From Hsuehochloa calcarea (taxonomy: Eukaryota > Streptophyta > Magnoliopsida > Poales > Poaceae): a stretch of DNA of 64,000 nt. The DNA is taken from NCBI GenBank assembly GCA_036346395.1, contig CM070603.1, positions 28,181,045-28,245,044 of the forward strand, read 5' to 3'. This document shows positions 11,275 to 23,954 of the stretch, in pieces (the first letter of the stretch is position 1; each line of letters starts with the position of its first letter). The position numbers and the translations under genes are program-made. Under the pieces are notes generated by a model. It was given only the letters and a program-made list of their open reading frames with translations, was not told where the DNA came from and did no database searches.

Positions 11275-12460
11275 CTGCGCTAGTATAGTAATATAGTACA
11301 AAATTTCTCATCTTACACCGTAAATAAGTAAACTTTTAGGATTTTTCTAGAATTTAATTAAAGTATTGAATAGTCCATGCCAAAAAACTCCAATGGTTTA
11401 TCGAGATGAGATTTGTATAATGTGATGCCAAAGCTTTTTGTAAACATGATCATAGGCCCCTTTGTCAAAAGAAGATGATGTTCAGTCTTTTTGCTAGCTT
11501 GAGTAGCTGTCGACTACTTTCTACATATTAGATGTTACATCATCATCATGGGCGATTCTAAAAAAGAGAGGGAAGAAGATGTTACAACATGGGCCGGGCT
11601 AGGTTAAGGCGGGGCGGACCATAGCCCAAATTGAGGAAACCGAGACCCACACTAAGCCCAATCATGGGTCCATGCATGGAAGAAGGCATGGGTCTGAGCC
11701 CAATCTCGTAGCCAGCGACGAGGACCGGTAGAGTGGTAGTGGAGAGGGCGAGGGGCAACACAAGCGTCGTTTGCTATGTGCAGATTTTGGACTTGAGTGG
11801 ATCGTCGGAGTCACTCAAGGAGGCCACGGTTGTGAGTAGCGGAGGCACGACGACGCCCAGCCAAGAGGAAGAGGAGATGTAAAATTGTCCAAATATACGA
11901 GGTTTGAAGTGGCATTCATTTGAAGTACTATGTTTGGTGTGGCATTTATCTTGATTCAACTCAATGGCGGAGCTAAAAATTTATGTTGACATACATTATT
12001 GAAACTTAAAGATGGGTTAACAGGACGGCTGTTAAACGATGGCTAACAGGATAGCTGTTAAGTGATTATCGATAGTGTCTAGTAAACCATGTATAATCAT
12101 ATACTATTGGTGTGGTATATTAACGTTACATATGCCTTCAAATTTTGTAAGCATATAAGATACCGAATATTAATTTTGCATCATTGCACTCATCATGATG
12201 GTCGCAAATAGCGCAACAGATAGAGAATCAGAGACTTGATTTTTGAGTTAAAAACCAAAAAAGTTCCTAAAAGCTAAATAAAAAAGTGTACCATTAACAC
12301 GGTAAAGTGAAAAAAATGCCAGGTTGTTTACAAAATCTGAACAGACGGTATGGAATATAATTTGTATATAATTTCCTGAAGTATTATTAAATTGCAACAA
12401 AGCCCAAAATCAATTGGAACATATAACAAACAAGGGTATATACATAATTTAAAAACAAAT
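11275..12460. other. Unassigned intergenic sequence
   Basis: AT-rich sequence with no credible gene. A GC-richer block at about 11,575-11,850 has runs of 'gggcc' and 'ggcggggcgg' but only short frames on both strands. No LTR end, terminal inverted repeat or primer site was found. Confidence 0.5.
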
Positions 12461-14769
12461 GGGGGTGCTAGTGCACATCTAGCACCCTAGTTGGGGCGAC
12501 ATATGTAGCTCGTCCTACGGTTTGGTGTATCCTCAAATGGTTAGGTTTTCTTGATATTTGTTTCATGTTTTTAGAGGATGCGCGAAAATGCATAACGTAT
12601 GATGCATTAGATATGTTCTCCCCTGATTCAGCTTTGGAGAGGTATGCTCTCAGTTGCCATCTTTGAAAGTGACATGCGTTCAAAACGGATGCATCTTGAT
12701 AACTGACATTACGCTGTAATGTCATGAGCTACCATTACCTTCATCTTGTCCGTCCATCTACAATCGGAAGGCCGGGGGGTTGAGTCCCACTGTGCAGACA
12801 CACCAGCGCTTCAAGACCCAAACTCCTTCGATCTTTCCTCCCCCGTCAGTCCAAGGTCCTACTACTCATCCCCCTCTCGCCGCCGTTTCCACTAGCCACC
12901 CTCTCGTCGCCGCTGTGGTGCCACCACCGTCGTTTGGTGATGAAGCATGACTCCCACCCCGTCTATATACGTGGAAGGGCCGAAAACCTGCCCTCGGCTG
13001 TGTCGGGAGCAGTACGCCGCCATCGCTGCACATGAGGGTAGTAAACATTTTTTAATCTGAATAATTTTGTGTAACTAGACCGGAATGCTGCACAGAGATG
13101 TGCGATTCTGTGGAAAAAAAGGTAGATTTTGCACCTTTTTCACTTTGTTCGGGGGAATGTTACTTCAATTGTATGTGTAACTTGTAGTGGACATGGCTTG
13201 GGAAGTAATAGAGCTTACTAAAATGTTTTTGTTTTGATTTGGAAGCAGGCGACTCCATGCATGATGGAGAATGTGAACTCTATCTAGGGGTGAAAACAGG
13301 GGATAATTCTCTTCCTATCCTATGCCGTATAGGAAAAAAAAAATATCTAGAGTATCATTTTCTAGTCCTGATCCGCATATGATATTATGCGGTTCTCATC
13401 CCCTCCGTTTCCCTTTTTTTGGGAGGAGGGGTGTCTCTCCATGGATATATGCCGTTGGCGTCGAGAAGGGAGGTGGAGTCGCGGAGGAGGACAAGAGACT
13501 ACGGAGATGGCCGACAGACAGCAGGGGTGGAGGAGGAAGAGGAGAGGTGGACGGTGGTGGTCCGATTAGCAGTCTGCGGTGATGCATTTTGTGGTTGGTG
13601 GCAGGGTTGCTCGGGGTGGATGGAGCGATGTCTTGTGGTAGCACTCCTGTGACGGAGAGGAGATGGTGGTATGCTTGATGGAGCGGGCATGAGAGCGACT
13701 GCAGCGGTTGTGTGGATGGTCTGCCAGATTCATGGTGACATTCCTCGGCTCTAGGCGGAACCCTTGGCACTAGTGAGTTCCCGGGAGTACCTACCTCCCC
13801 TCCGGTCTCCCCTCTAATGGATTTCGCCTCGCCCAACTCCGGCCAGGGTTTATAACCGATGGATTTGTGCGGATTTGTGTTCTACCGGGTCTTTGCTCTA
13901 CAATTTATCTTGTTTTTTGTTGTCGTCCTGCTCTTCGTGTATTTCCTTCCCTTCTTTTTGTTAGATTGCACTAGATCTGTTTCCCCACTTTGTTGTCGCC
14001 TCTCCTGTCCGTCACCTTGTCTTTCTCAACTTCCCCTTCTTCCTTGGTTGTGGCCATCGACGGTTTCCTTTCGTCGTCCTTCTGAATCGGTGCTACCCTT
14101 TCTTGTTGGTTTTCTTAGTTGGTTGTGTATGGTGTTTCCATGCTTATTCCTTTTGTTATTCCTCGCCTCTGTTCATTCAGTGCCTAATTTGGTTTCCCTC
14201 TTGCTTAGTTCCATTATTTGGTTTTACTCATGGTTACTTTTCCCTTCGGTCTTGCCCACATCTCCCCCCTCGCTCCCCTGGCCCCACGCCCTTTCCTGAC
14301 GCTTTCTTGCTGCGAACTCTTGATGCGGATTGTGTCACATTCCCGCATGTGTGCCCGCGTGCCCTCTTGCAACGGGACGGGACGCGCCGATATTGGTGAT
14401 GAGGGTATTCCTATGCAAGGCGGTGGACGCTTTCACGGTGCGCATCGTTGACGCCTTCGCTATGCTACACTGTGCCGTCGACGTCGGCGAGGACGCTCTA
14501 GACCGCGACTACCATGACGTCATGGTCATTGTGGTGCCCCGTGTCATTTCTCCGGAAGGTAATCACACTTAACAATACGAATTACTATTTATCTGCCCAG
14601 TAGAACACCGCTCCGACGAATAGTAAGCTATTACCAGAGTCTACACAATAGAACAATAAGATAGAAATTATACATCTTTATTACAGCGGTAGCCACACAA
14701 GGCTATGGTCTTTCTTACAAGTAGTAATTCACAACTGTTAAATGGGATTAAGTCCCCTTACTTGCCCTC
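12461..14769. other. Unassigned GC-rich, gene-fragment-like sequence
   Basis: Alternating GC-rich blocks (12.76-13.03, 13.38-13.85 and 14.27-14.56 kb) and T-rich blocks, resembling captured exon/intron pieces. Long frames on both strands (146 codons minus at 13,396-13,836; 146 codons plus at 13,859-14,299) have Pro/Ser- or Phe/Leu-biased composition and no domain I recognise. From 14,554 to 14,769 the sequence is AT-rich. It could be a Helitron or Pack-type capture, but no diagnostic terminus was seen. Confidence 0.35.
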
Positions 14770-16809
14770 TGTAATACTCCGATTTATTATAAGAAATAAA
14801 GCTCACAAAAGAGAGAATAGACATAAGAAAAAGGGGGTTTCTACAGTTTTTTGGTAACTTGGGCCTCGGGCCTTGGCCCAGGAGGCCCATGAGGGGCCGG
14901 CCACGTATAAAAGGAGGGGGAAACCATAATATTACTGTAGCTACAGTGCACACCGCCACTATAGCACCCCCCCTCCGTATTGCTCTACCAAGATGAGGAG
15001 AAGAGGAGAAAGGAAGAAGAGGAGAAAGGAAGGAGAGGAAGGAAGAAAAAGAAAGGAAGAAGGAGAAGAGGTGAGTTCTTCGGGAGATCGATCCACGTCG
15101 TTCTTGAGGTTCTACAAGGGTAAAAATGACCTCCCTTGTTGTTTGATTCATAAGGGATGAGAATTCGATTCGATTAGTTGGATCGTTTTGCCTCTGTTGT
15201 TAGATCCAATCTGTACAGTAGATTGTGCGCCTAGTTTCGGCGTCTTAGAAGCAGAATATGGTATTTTCGTATCCTAGAGTTTTATAGCCCTGGTTTTTAT
15301 CTTTCCATAGCCACCGAGATCACGAAATTCCGCCTTACGGTTTAGGAGATTTGAATTTTTCTTTGCGAACTGTTATGTCTGTCTGACAAGAAGGAACTGT
15401 CTGTTTGTTCCTCAATTTTGACCTTGTTATTGTAGAATTCAGAACCTCCACCCAACTAAGTTATTGTATCATTTTTAATAATATTTCCATATTGATAAAG
15501 ATCACCTTCATTGGATCTGTAGAATGAAAGTTATGCCATTTTCTTTACTGTTGTTCTGTGGTCTGGACAGATGTCTGTCAGACATTTTCAACTGCTGGTT
15601 AGCCAATTGTCTTTGCTGAATCGATAAACCCCGTCAACTAGAGTTTCGTAGTTCTGTGCGTTAAGTTTCATTGGGCATTGGTTTCATGTCATTTAGAGTT
15701 TCAGATAATTAATTATGATTTTCTCGTACTGCTGTCCAGGAGAGCTGTAAGCTGGCTGATTAGTGTAATTATCAATTTGAGCCGTGGGTTGTGTTGGATA
15801 GATAGAGGGTTATGGTAGGACACTTGTAGCTTTGTCATATCTGGTTATCCTTATCCCGATTATATATTTGTGTAGGCGGTGAGTGGAGGGGCACCTTCGC
15901 TGTCTCCTAACACGTCACAGCGCGGGAGGCAAGTACTTTGTCTTATCGTAATGAATGAAGATGATTGTGTGTGGATGTATTGCTAGATTTGCTATTCATG
16001 TTCGTATGCCATGTATATTTCTTCATTATTATGTGATAAGAGTTCATAGCATGAGGTTCATTCCGTTCACGCATTCGTTTCATTTGGACCACGGTAGTGG
16101 AAATTGTAAGTCCCATCAATTCCAATATGGGCACGTAAGTTCCACCACTCCAATGTGGGCAATGTTGGACAACCGTATGAAACGTTCTTCATACGGTATT
16201 TGGGATCCCCGGACTTTGTTAAGTACAAGCTTAAGTGAACACCGACGGGTGTGTCACTCTCTATACCAGTATAAGCTGATGAGCAGTCCATTCCTTCAAT
16301 GCATTCTTTCATTCCATCCATTCATGTATGTGTTCCGAGAATTATTCATATTTCGGTTGTAGTTGGCTTGTCCACTCTATGCTTGATTTATCATGTATGG
16401 TACTTGCTGAGTTTCGACTCATTCTTGCTTTGTTGTTTATTTTAGGTGATCATTGATGATGACGCCGGGCGGGAGTAGTCACACCCACACTATTCACTCT
16501 CTTCACCTTCCTTCAGTTTTAATAATAAGATTTGATTATATCTTTCATTCGTAGATTGTTGGACTGTAATAAATAATGTTGATGTAGTTGATGATTCCCC
16601 CGATGCCATGGTTGCTTAGTACTGTTTGTGGTCCTTGATCACTCCCTTGTTTTAATCGTTTGGATTCAACCTTTATTACTGCTATTACTTTATGAAAGTT
16701 TGACTTCTTTATGTCCTCCTATGAGTTATGTTTTGAATTCTTCCGCTTGATGATTACATGTTAGATCCTTTAAGTAGCATCTTGGTTTCTGAATAGCCAG
16801 GGTGTTACA
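14770..16809 (+). mobile_element. Solo gypsy-type LTR, 2,040 bp
   Basis: The element begins TGTAATACTCCG and ends AGGGTGTTACA. It is flanked by the perfect 5-bp direct repeat CCCTC (14,765-14,769 and 16,810-16,814), which is a target-site duplication. No internal region exists between the flanks, so it is a solo LTR. TGTAAYACYCC...GGTGTTACA ends are typical of chromovirus (Tekay-like) LTRs. A TATA box TATAAAAGG lies near 14,907, and a spliced-leader-like GC/CT-rich stretch follows. Confidence 0.85.
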
Positions 16810-16814
16810 CCCTC

Positions 16815-19501
16815 CTTGCTCCACCGGTCTTCTACTCGTCCCACGCGTCGAATATGGTGTCCATCTCGCCTTGGTCCTCGTAGTCAGTGCCCTCGCCTCC
16901 TGCGGTCTTATCGGTACCTACGTGTCCTTCGTCCCACTCGGGATAGTTCTCGACCAGGCTAGGATCTAACAAAGGAGAATAATAGCAAGTTTGAGTACTA
17001 TTGTACCCCGCAAGCATTAATAGCAAAAGATACACTGGGTGACTCATCTCTGTTCGTTATCATATTTTCTATATCATCTCTTTTCTGAAAATAAACAACT
17101 CGTTAAAACTTTAAGTGACATATTTTAATTCTGAAAATACTACCAGTCACTCGGAGAGAAGATATACCCCTGGCGGTTCCCGCAGACTCCAATCCAGGAG
17201 ACAGATATGAATTCCTGATTTTATTTAGCATTGTGCCGGCTTTGTACCACTTTACCCATAGCTACTCTAACTCTAAATGAGCTAGGTCCCTTGTATTTCC
17301 TTTGATGCGGGTTTGAGTTCAGAATACAGAACGTTTTCCAAGTTATGTGATTAAGTCTCCACCCATTACTTTCCGTCGATGTTGACTTCATCACGGTGCT
17401 AATCTCATCATCCAATGAGTTCCAGTAATGTTGGTTGGGCCCATCCTACCTTCACCCAACACTCCACTTAGCGCTATAGCATCTCTTCATCCTACATAAT
17501 AACTTACCTGATGTGGAGGGTATAATCATGTAATAAGGTAGCATTTTCTGCCTGTCGAAACGGAAAATGGTTGGCACTGAATTTATGACCTCTGATCCGG
17601 GTGGGAGTTTTGTTGGTCCTTATATTTTAACCATATGTAAAGGTCCCACCTCTTGCCTCGTCATCATCATCATCTTTTCTTATCTCTTTTTCCTGCCCCG
17701 AGTCCCCTTTACCAGCCATAATATTAACTCTTTTTTCATTCATCATCTCTTTTATCATCTTCTTCTTTCACTAATCCGATTTGATTTTTGAGATATAGTT
17801 TTCATGCACATATGTATAATAATATAGCAAAGTACGGTTTACATTTAATATAACTATGTTGGTGATTAAGAGATAAGCTTGCCTTTGAAATTGTAGAAAA
17901 GATCAGCGTCAAAGAAATCTGGATCAGCTACTCTGGTCTGCGTTGGTTCGTCTGCTGCAATTATACGACGGTGTGAATAATAAATAAATAAATACTTAGT
18001 GACATTTGGTGCTATTATGCGTACATTAGTCAGTTGATTCTTTTCGTTAGCAGATTTTAGTTTAATAACATTTTTCGGACACCCCCGTTAGGTTAGCACT
18101 CCCTAACTACGGTTGTTCTACGGTCTACTGGCTCTAGGACCGAGGTTGCTGAAACTCGCATTTTATCGAATGAAAATAAAATATTAATCGTACTCGCATT
18201 TCACTGAGTCTACTAAATTTTATTCGTGCAAATACGCCTAATTGATTTTACTTATGTGTGTACGCATTTATTTATTTCTCTAAATAGACTCAGGTTGTTT
18301 ATTTTAATTATTCTACTGTGATTAAATTATTTCTAATGCAACAGATTAATTGTCTAATTCAGTGAGTGCTACTAGTGATTTTATTTATAAAGTCCCCGAT
18401 TTATTTTACATTTTTTCCTATTTTATTGTCTACCGATATGGCTACTGTTATTTATCTGTACGCGGTTTAAAATTCTATTTTTCCGGCGATTTGCCTGAAA
18501 CTTGCAGGTATGCTACGTATGCGTTCCCTCTATTTGTTTCTATTTTTATAATATTCTTACTCTTATTTCCCCTCTTATTTTCTTTCCTTTTCTTCCCGAT
18601 CTAGTATATGACTATGTAATTGTACGCGACTTATTCAAATTTGTTTGGTCCAATGATTACACAGTGTTGACACCTACTACTTATAATGCTCATTTCTAGT
18701 GCTTAATTTATTACTACTAATTCTCATAAGATTTTATTTACCAACCCATTTCTTACATACTAATTTCCACCCCTATTTCCTAATCCTTCTCCACTTAACC
18801 TCTCACCCTTCATCCCCTTCTCACCTAATCCCCTATTTGGCTAATTCAATCCCCTATTTGGCTAATTCCATATCTCTTCTCTCTCCTTATCCCTTCCCAT
18901 GACCGAATGTCGAGCCCCTGGTTCTTCTTCTTTCTTGGTCCTTCACTTCCCCATCCCCATTTCTTCACTCCTCTCTTTTAATCCTGGTGATCTTGATATT
19001 GTGGGCTATTTTGGCATGAGCACCTTCCGTGCATTTTTGTTCATACTGAGTGGGTCCATTTTTGGGACAAAAATAACATAGGGTGAACGGGGCTACCTTG
19101 TCGGGTTTGGTTCAGGGATGGGATGGTAGTGCCAGTAGTGCTGGTCATCGCTATAGTGGTTCTGATCGTGCACTAATGCTCTCCTTGCTCCCTTCGTGTT
19201 TCTGGTACTTGTCGTTGTCTTGGCATCGGTCCTGATGTTCGGTGATGGTTCGAAACCGTCGTTGATGCTGTTCCAGCCCCGTCGGCCTTCCCCTTCGCCT
19301 TTAACTCCCATTCTCCGGTTGCTCTCTCTGTGGTGGGTTGTGGATGGTGGAATGGTGGCTTTGCTTGGATGTGGTGGCCGGCCTTGCTTGTTCTTTGTTG
19401 CTTGCTATTTTGAGGAAGCTCAGTGTGGTTTGTTTTGCTTGGTTTCGGTTGGGAATGAATGAGAGCTTGTTGGCTTTGCCTCCTTGTGTTCCTTCGGCTG
19501 T
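16815..19501. other. Unassigned sequence around solo LTRs
   Basis: Mostly AT-rich with no long coding frame. A minus-strand frame at 16,832-17,047 (71 codons, acidic C-terminus DAWDE) and the run at 17.22-17.48 kb look like decayed internal sequence of an older non-autonomous element into which the flanking solo LTRs inserted. No domain can be named. Two near-identical phrases 'ctatttggctaatt' lie at about 18,831-18,864. Confidence 0.35.
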
Positions 19502-19506
19502 GAGGT

Positions 19507-21408
19507 TGTAGGACCGTAAAGGCGACTTGGGGGGTGAATAGGCACTTTCTCAACTTTCTCGCCTAAATCAAATTCAACACGAACTTTACTCCTTTAGCTA
19601 TGGAAGCTAAGAAGATCAGTAAGCGCACAATGGAAGCCTTGTGCTGAATTCGATAACCCCGCTCAACCACACGACACAAAAGTTGAGACCTAATCTCAAG
19701 GGGCTGATCTGGACACAGGCGGTCGGACCGGCTAGCAAGGGCGGTCAGACCGACGTTCAACGAGCGGTCGGACCGGCAACTAACTGGCGGTCGGACCGGT
19801 GGACATCGGTTCGACCCGGCAGCACTAGCGGTCTGAAACACGGGCGGTCGGACCGCCGTTACAAGACCGGTCAGACCGGTACGGTCCAGTACTGAAAAAT
19901 CAAGCCCAAATCTAAAACGAAATTTGATCCAACTTTTGATTCAACCAATGAAACTTGACCAAATTTCGAGCACACCTCCCTAATGATATTGGAGACCTAT
20001 TTCTAGCGACGATCCTTCAGATCCACTTCGCAGAATCGATCTCTCAAGGATTTAACAAAGAAGTGCACAAACCCTAGAAATATGAAAAACTTTGATTCAA
20101 GACTTGCTTGTGGGGGTTGATGGTCTAGATGATTCTAGGAGTATTCCCACACATCAAAGCAAGACACAAAGGGTCAAAAGACCAAGCTTAAACACTTGAA
20201 TCAAGGAAGCACCAAAATCATCCAAAAGAGAGAAGAACACAAAAGGGGGGACAAATGATCTCTCAAGCAAGCATCACAAGATTGATTGATCTCACAAGAT
20301 GCTTACAAAGCCACTCCCTCAAGGAGGACAAGAGCTCACCAAGAAGCAACCACAATCTCCCCTCTCTTCCTCTCCAAACCCTAACCCTAGAAAAGGCTAA
20401 GGAAATACCAAATGAAGCTTCAAGGGGGTTTTACATCTCCCCCTTCTATTTATAGGAGAGGCTTAGGGTTTCACTTTTGGGACCCACTCACACATGGGAC
20501 CCACAAACAACATCTGTTGAAGCAATCGCCTGCTTCACCACGTGTAGGTTGATCAGTGGTTCTCATCACGTCGCCAAGCCTCTCTTGTCCGAATCCCATC
20601 GGAACCTCCCAGAGACTCGCACTGATATCCGCACCACCTGATCTAACCAGCTGTACCGAACTACCCGTTCGATCCATCTTGCCCATTCTGCACCATGCTT
20701 GTGTCACACGACCTCACCCGGTATCCATGATCGTTCTGGACCTCAGCTCTGCAAGCGTAGTCCCGATCCACTCACCGTTGACGTCGTTGACCTGCAAGCC
20801 ACCTGCACAGCAATAGACAAACAAACCGCTTCGAGAACCGCGCTTCACAACTTGACCCACGTTAGTTCCGCAATGCAATATACATCAATAAAGCATTGAA
20901 CTCCATACATAAACCACAATCAAAACACATCAATGCAAACTTGGCTCACCTCCAAGTCATCGGCGGTCTGACCGCCCCACAAGGCCGGTCCGACCGATTT
21001 CGGGCCGGTCCGACCGATCCACAACTGCGGTCGGACTGCCCGAAAGAACTTAGCCAAATTTCCAGCTTGAAAATCCGAAACCATCTGGAATTTTCAACTC
21101 AATAGAACTTTTGACTGGGAGCTCCAAAAATGATGAGACCACATCCAGGAGACTCCCCTCACTTGCCTACACAACCTATTTTTGGATTAGCCCCAAAATC
21201 CATTTTTAGGTCAGGCCGGTCCGACCAGCACCCACGGCCGGTCCGACCTCTCCACAGGCGGTCTGACCGCCCCACACCACCGGTCAGACCGCCTGTGGTC
21301 TGACAGACTGAGGCAAACCCCGAAAACGCGAGATTTTGCAAACCAACAAAGCTATTGCCAATTGACTCATCATCCTGAGATCGTGCACATATCCTCACGA
21401 TATCCACA
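19507..21408 (-). mobile_element. Solo SIRE-like LTR, 1,902 bp
   Basis: Plus-strand termini are TGTAGGACC and GATATCCACA, so on the minus strand it reads TGTGGATATC...GGTCCTACA. Perfect 5-bp target duplication GAGGT (19,502-19,506 and 21,409-21,413). It carries three clusters of the CGGTCNGACCG dyad (about 19,720-19,882, 20,960-21,030 and 21,210-21,300) and the phrase 'ggggggtgaatag' near its end, shared with the LTRs at 35.2, 49.8 and 51.8 kb. No internal region remains. Confidence 0.93.
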
Positions 21409-21413
21409 GAGGT

Positions 21414-22351
21414 GGAACAAGGCTTGGTTGGCCTTTGCTTTTGTGAATGAGGCTTGTGTGGTAAGAAGTTGGGGGGTGGCTTATGAGGCAGGGGGATTTC
21501 GGCTGTGGCATTTCCCTTGCACTGTGCATTCCTAAATTGCCCTTGCCCTATCCATTCCCTCCTCACATGGCGCTATTTGGGTATTGTCCGATGGTCTAAA
21601 AGTCACTATTCGTCGGATTTTCTGCTGTTAAGGTAAGTGGCCTATGTGGGTGTTGGATTTATAGAATTGTTGGGTGATGATACCCATTGGATGTGAGATG
21701 GCACCGACTAACTTATGTTGGTCTGGGAACCTCGGTGATCCACTCGAAATCTGACAGCAAACCCTTCTTTACCCTAACTCTATTTTATTGCATTTGGTTT
21801 GCTAATCGTTCTCTGAATTTTTGGCGAACGCTGGCAATGTGGATCAAGGAAGTATTCGACGGATGGCGATAAATGGACAAGAACAGGCTTCGCAACATGC
21901 AACGCAAGATTTTATTTTATTCTTTTTATAATTTAATAAAAGTTGTAATTTATATATTCTGCTCTGCTGTAATTAATTCTTGTAATTAATTTAGAGATTG
22001 GACTGTTGTTTTCTCTCTGTTTGCAATGAATTCTTTGTAGATCATTTTGAGATGTAATATTTTACTTTTGCTTGCAAGTGATTTTTGTGATTGACTCCGA
22101 GATTATATTGATGATTCTTTAATGCGGTAATAATTTATGTTGTGGAATTTGATGTTGAATTCCGATTGTATTATTTTATATGAGATCGCTTGGTGATGTG
22201 TTAGATAATACTCAGAGCTTAATGTTTTGTTATTGATTACAAAATTTTAATTTACTGCTAATTACGAATTAACGTTGTTTAAATTAGTTTTAATTTTCTG
22301 GGTTCTTACCGTCGTCATGCTAAAGCAAACAATCAGGTAATTAGTTGAGCG
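21414..22351. other. Unassigned AT-rich sequence
   Basis: Continues the sequence interrupted by the solo LTR. A plus-strand frame at 21,687-21,872 (ending WIKEVFDGWR) is vaguely reminiscent of plant LINE C-terminal regions but too short to call. From 21.9 kb it is AT-rich with no frame. Confidence 0.35.
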
Positions 22352-22474
22352 CGCGGCTACCATGTTGTTAGTAATTTGTATGCATGTTCAGGGCTATGCA
22401 TTATTTCAGGAAGAGGAATGAAGTAACAAACATGAGATTGCATGTCATGATTTAATAATTGAGGCAAAGACTAC

Positions 22475-22626
22475 CTTCCAAGGTAGAGGTTTTCATGGAG
22501 AAAGCAGAAATAAATCATGGCAACCATGATTTGGATGACAGGAATGAAGGCTGGAGTGACTACTGGCCCTCTCTTCTCAACGTACCATGTCATCAGTACG
22601 TAGCCCACTCCAGACCCCATAATTCC
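22475..22626 (-). pseudogene. WAT1-related (MtN21/EamA-type) transporter exon, copy 1
   Basis: A 152-bp exon bounded by a good acceptor (TTCCAG at 22,627 onward, minus strand) and donor (GTAGTC). It encodes GIMGSGVGYVLMTWYVEKRG then PVVTPAFIPVIQIMVAMIYF and FCFLHENLYLG, the conserved fifth-exon region of plant WAT1-related drug/metabolite transporters, including the GSGVxY and EKRGPV motifs and two membrane segments. No other WAT1 exons are recognisable within several kb, so this is a stray exon of a dead or captured gene rather than a working transporter. The reading frame itself is undamaged. Confidence 0.8.
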
Positions 22627-23954
22627 CTGGAACATATGAACACATATTTGATTCAATCAACTCTGTGATGACTTCTCTTTTCGTATTTTGTTGATGAAGT
22701 GCTACAGTGTGGCAAGAGATTGGCTGCATGATTCTTCCTGGTTATGCCAGATCAGAATAGCAACATGTGCACGCCTGCTGGTAGTTCTTCCCGATTTTTT
22801 ATATTTGTGCCAGAATTTCTTCCCAATTTGAATTGCATAAACACACCTTTCTTTCCTTTTTGCTTGAATGAAATCAAAGCTGTTGTGTAAGTTTTCCTAT
22901 GCTGACAACAAATATTGTTCTTTGCCTGTTGAGCACAACAGACATAATTGTATTATTGAGATATAGAATTAAGAGGATGTTCTTTCCTGTTGTTAGATAT
23001 GATGATGTTCAATCGAACATGGCTACTAATAGATTGTTAATCCTTAGTCTTATGTGAAGTGTAATGCCATAACTCAAAGATGCTTATGCCATAACAGCTG
23101 AAGAGAAAGATGCACTTTGACATGGTGTTCCACTTGAAAAAATAATGCACACTTGCTAGGGTTGGTAGGTAGTTGCATTCTTTTCATTGCTCAGGTTTTG
23201 TCCAATATCACTAAAATGCATAATAAAAGAAATGTACAGCATCTTTTATTGTGCTTTCTATTATAAGGGCTAAATAACCATGCTGTGCAAATAGCGCCAG
23301 TCATCGAAGCACTTTTCCAGTTACGCTAAGTCACCGGTGTTACTCATCTTAGCTGGTTTAACCATTAACTGTCAACATAAAGGCTTCATTCGGATTGACT
23401 CAGAATTTGAATTAAAATCTCTTTCAATCCGAAGGTATTGGTTCTAACCCCCTCTCCATCCAAACAAACTCTAGAGGATTTCATTGGGCTTTGCCGGTGA
23501 GCACCGGTGTGACGTGAATGATCGAGTTCGCCACGAGGAGCAAAACAAAGGAGAGAAAAATCCCTTGTACCTCACGCCAGAGATCATGTGCACATGGCAC
23601 ACTGCCTTCGCGTGGCATTCAGTCATTCACATATTTCCGTGTGAGATGTTTTCTTTCCTCGTGCCATCCTTGTTGCGTGTACCGTCTGGAGAGCCTCTTG
23701 TACCACTGCATTTCGCAATTGCATCTCAGGTGAAACTGCGCCATGACCGTTCAGAGTTTCAGACCGCCTCTTTCTCTGCACTTGCTAAGTTGCTAGTATC
23801 TATCTACCATTCGTGGGCAACACGGGTAGAAAAAGATATCCGTGCATAAAGGTCGTGAATAGGACGGCAGAAATGGGTTCAAATATGGCGGCTGGACTCG
23901 CCAGGGCCACGCAAATCTGGCCTTTCTGGTGGGTGATTCGTGTTTGATGGAATA

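Noticed and set aside
13859..14299. 146-codon hydrophobic plus-strand frame
   Set aside because: Composition follows a T/C-rich intron-like stretch. Two other frames are open over the same bases and no membrane-protein family is recognisable.
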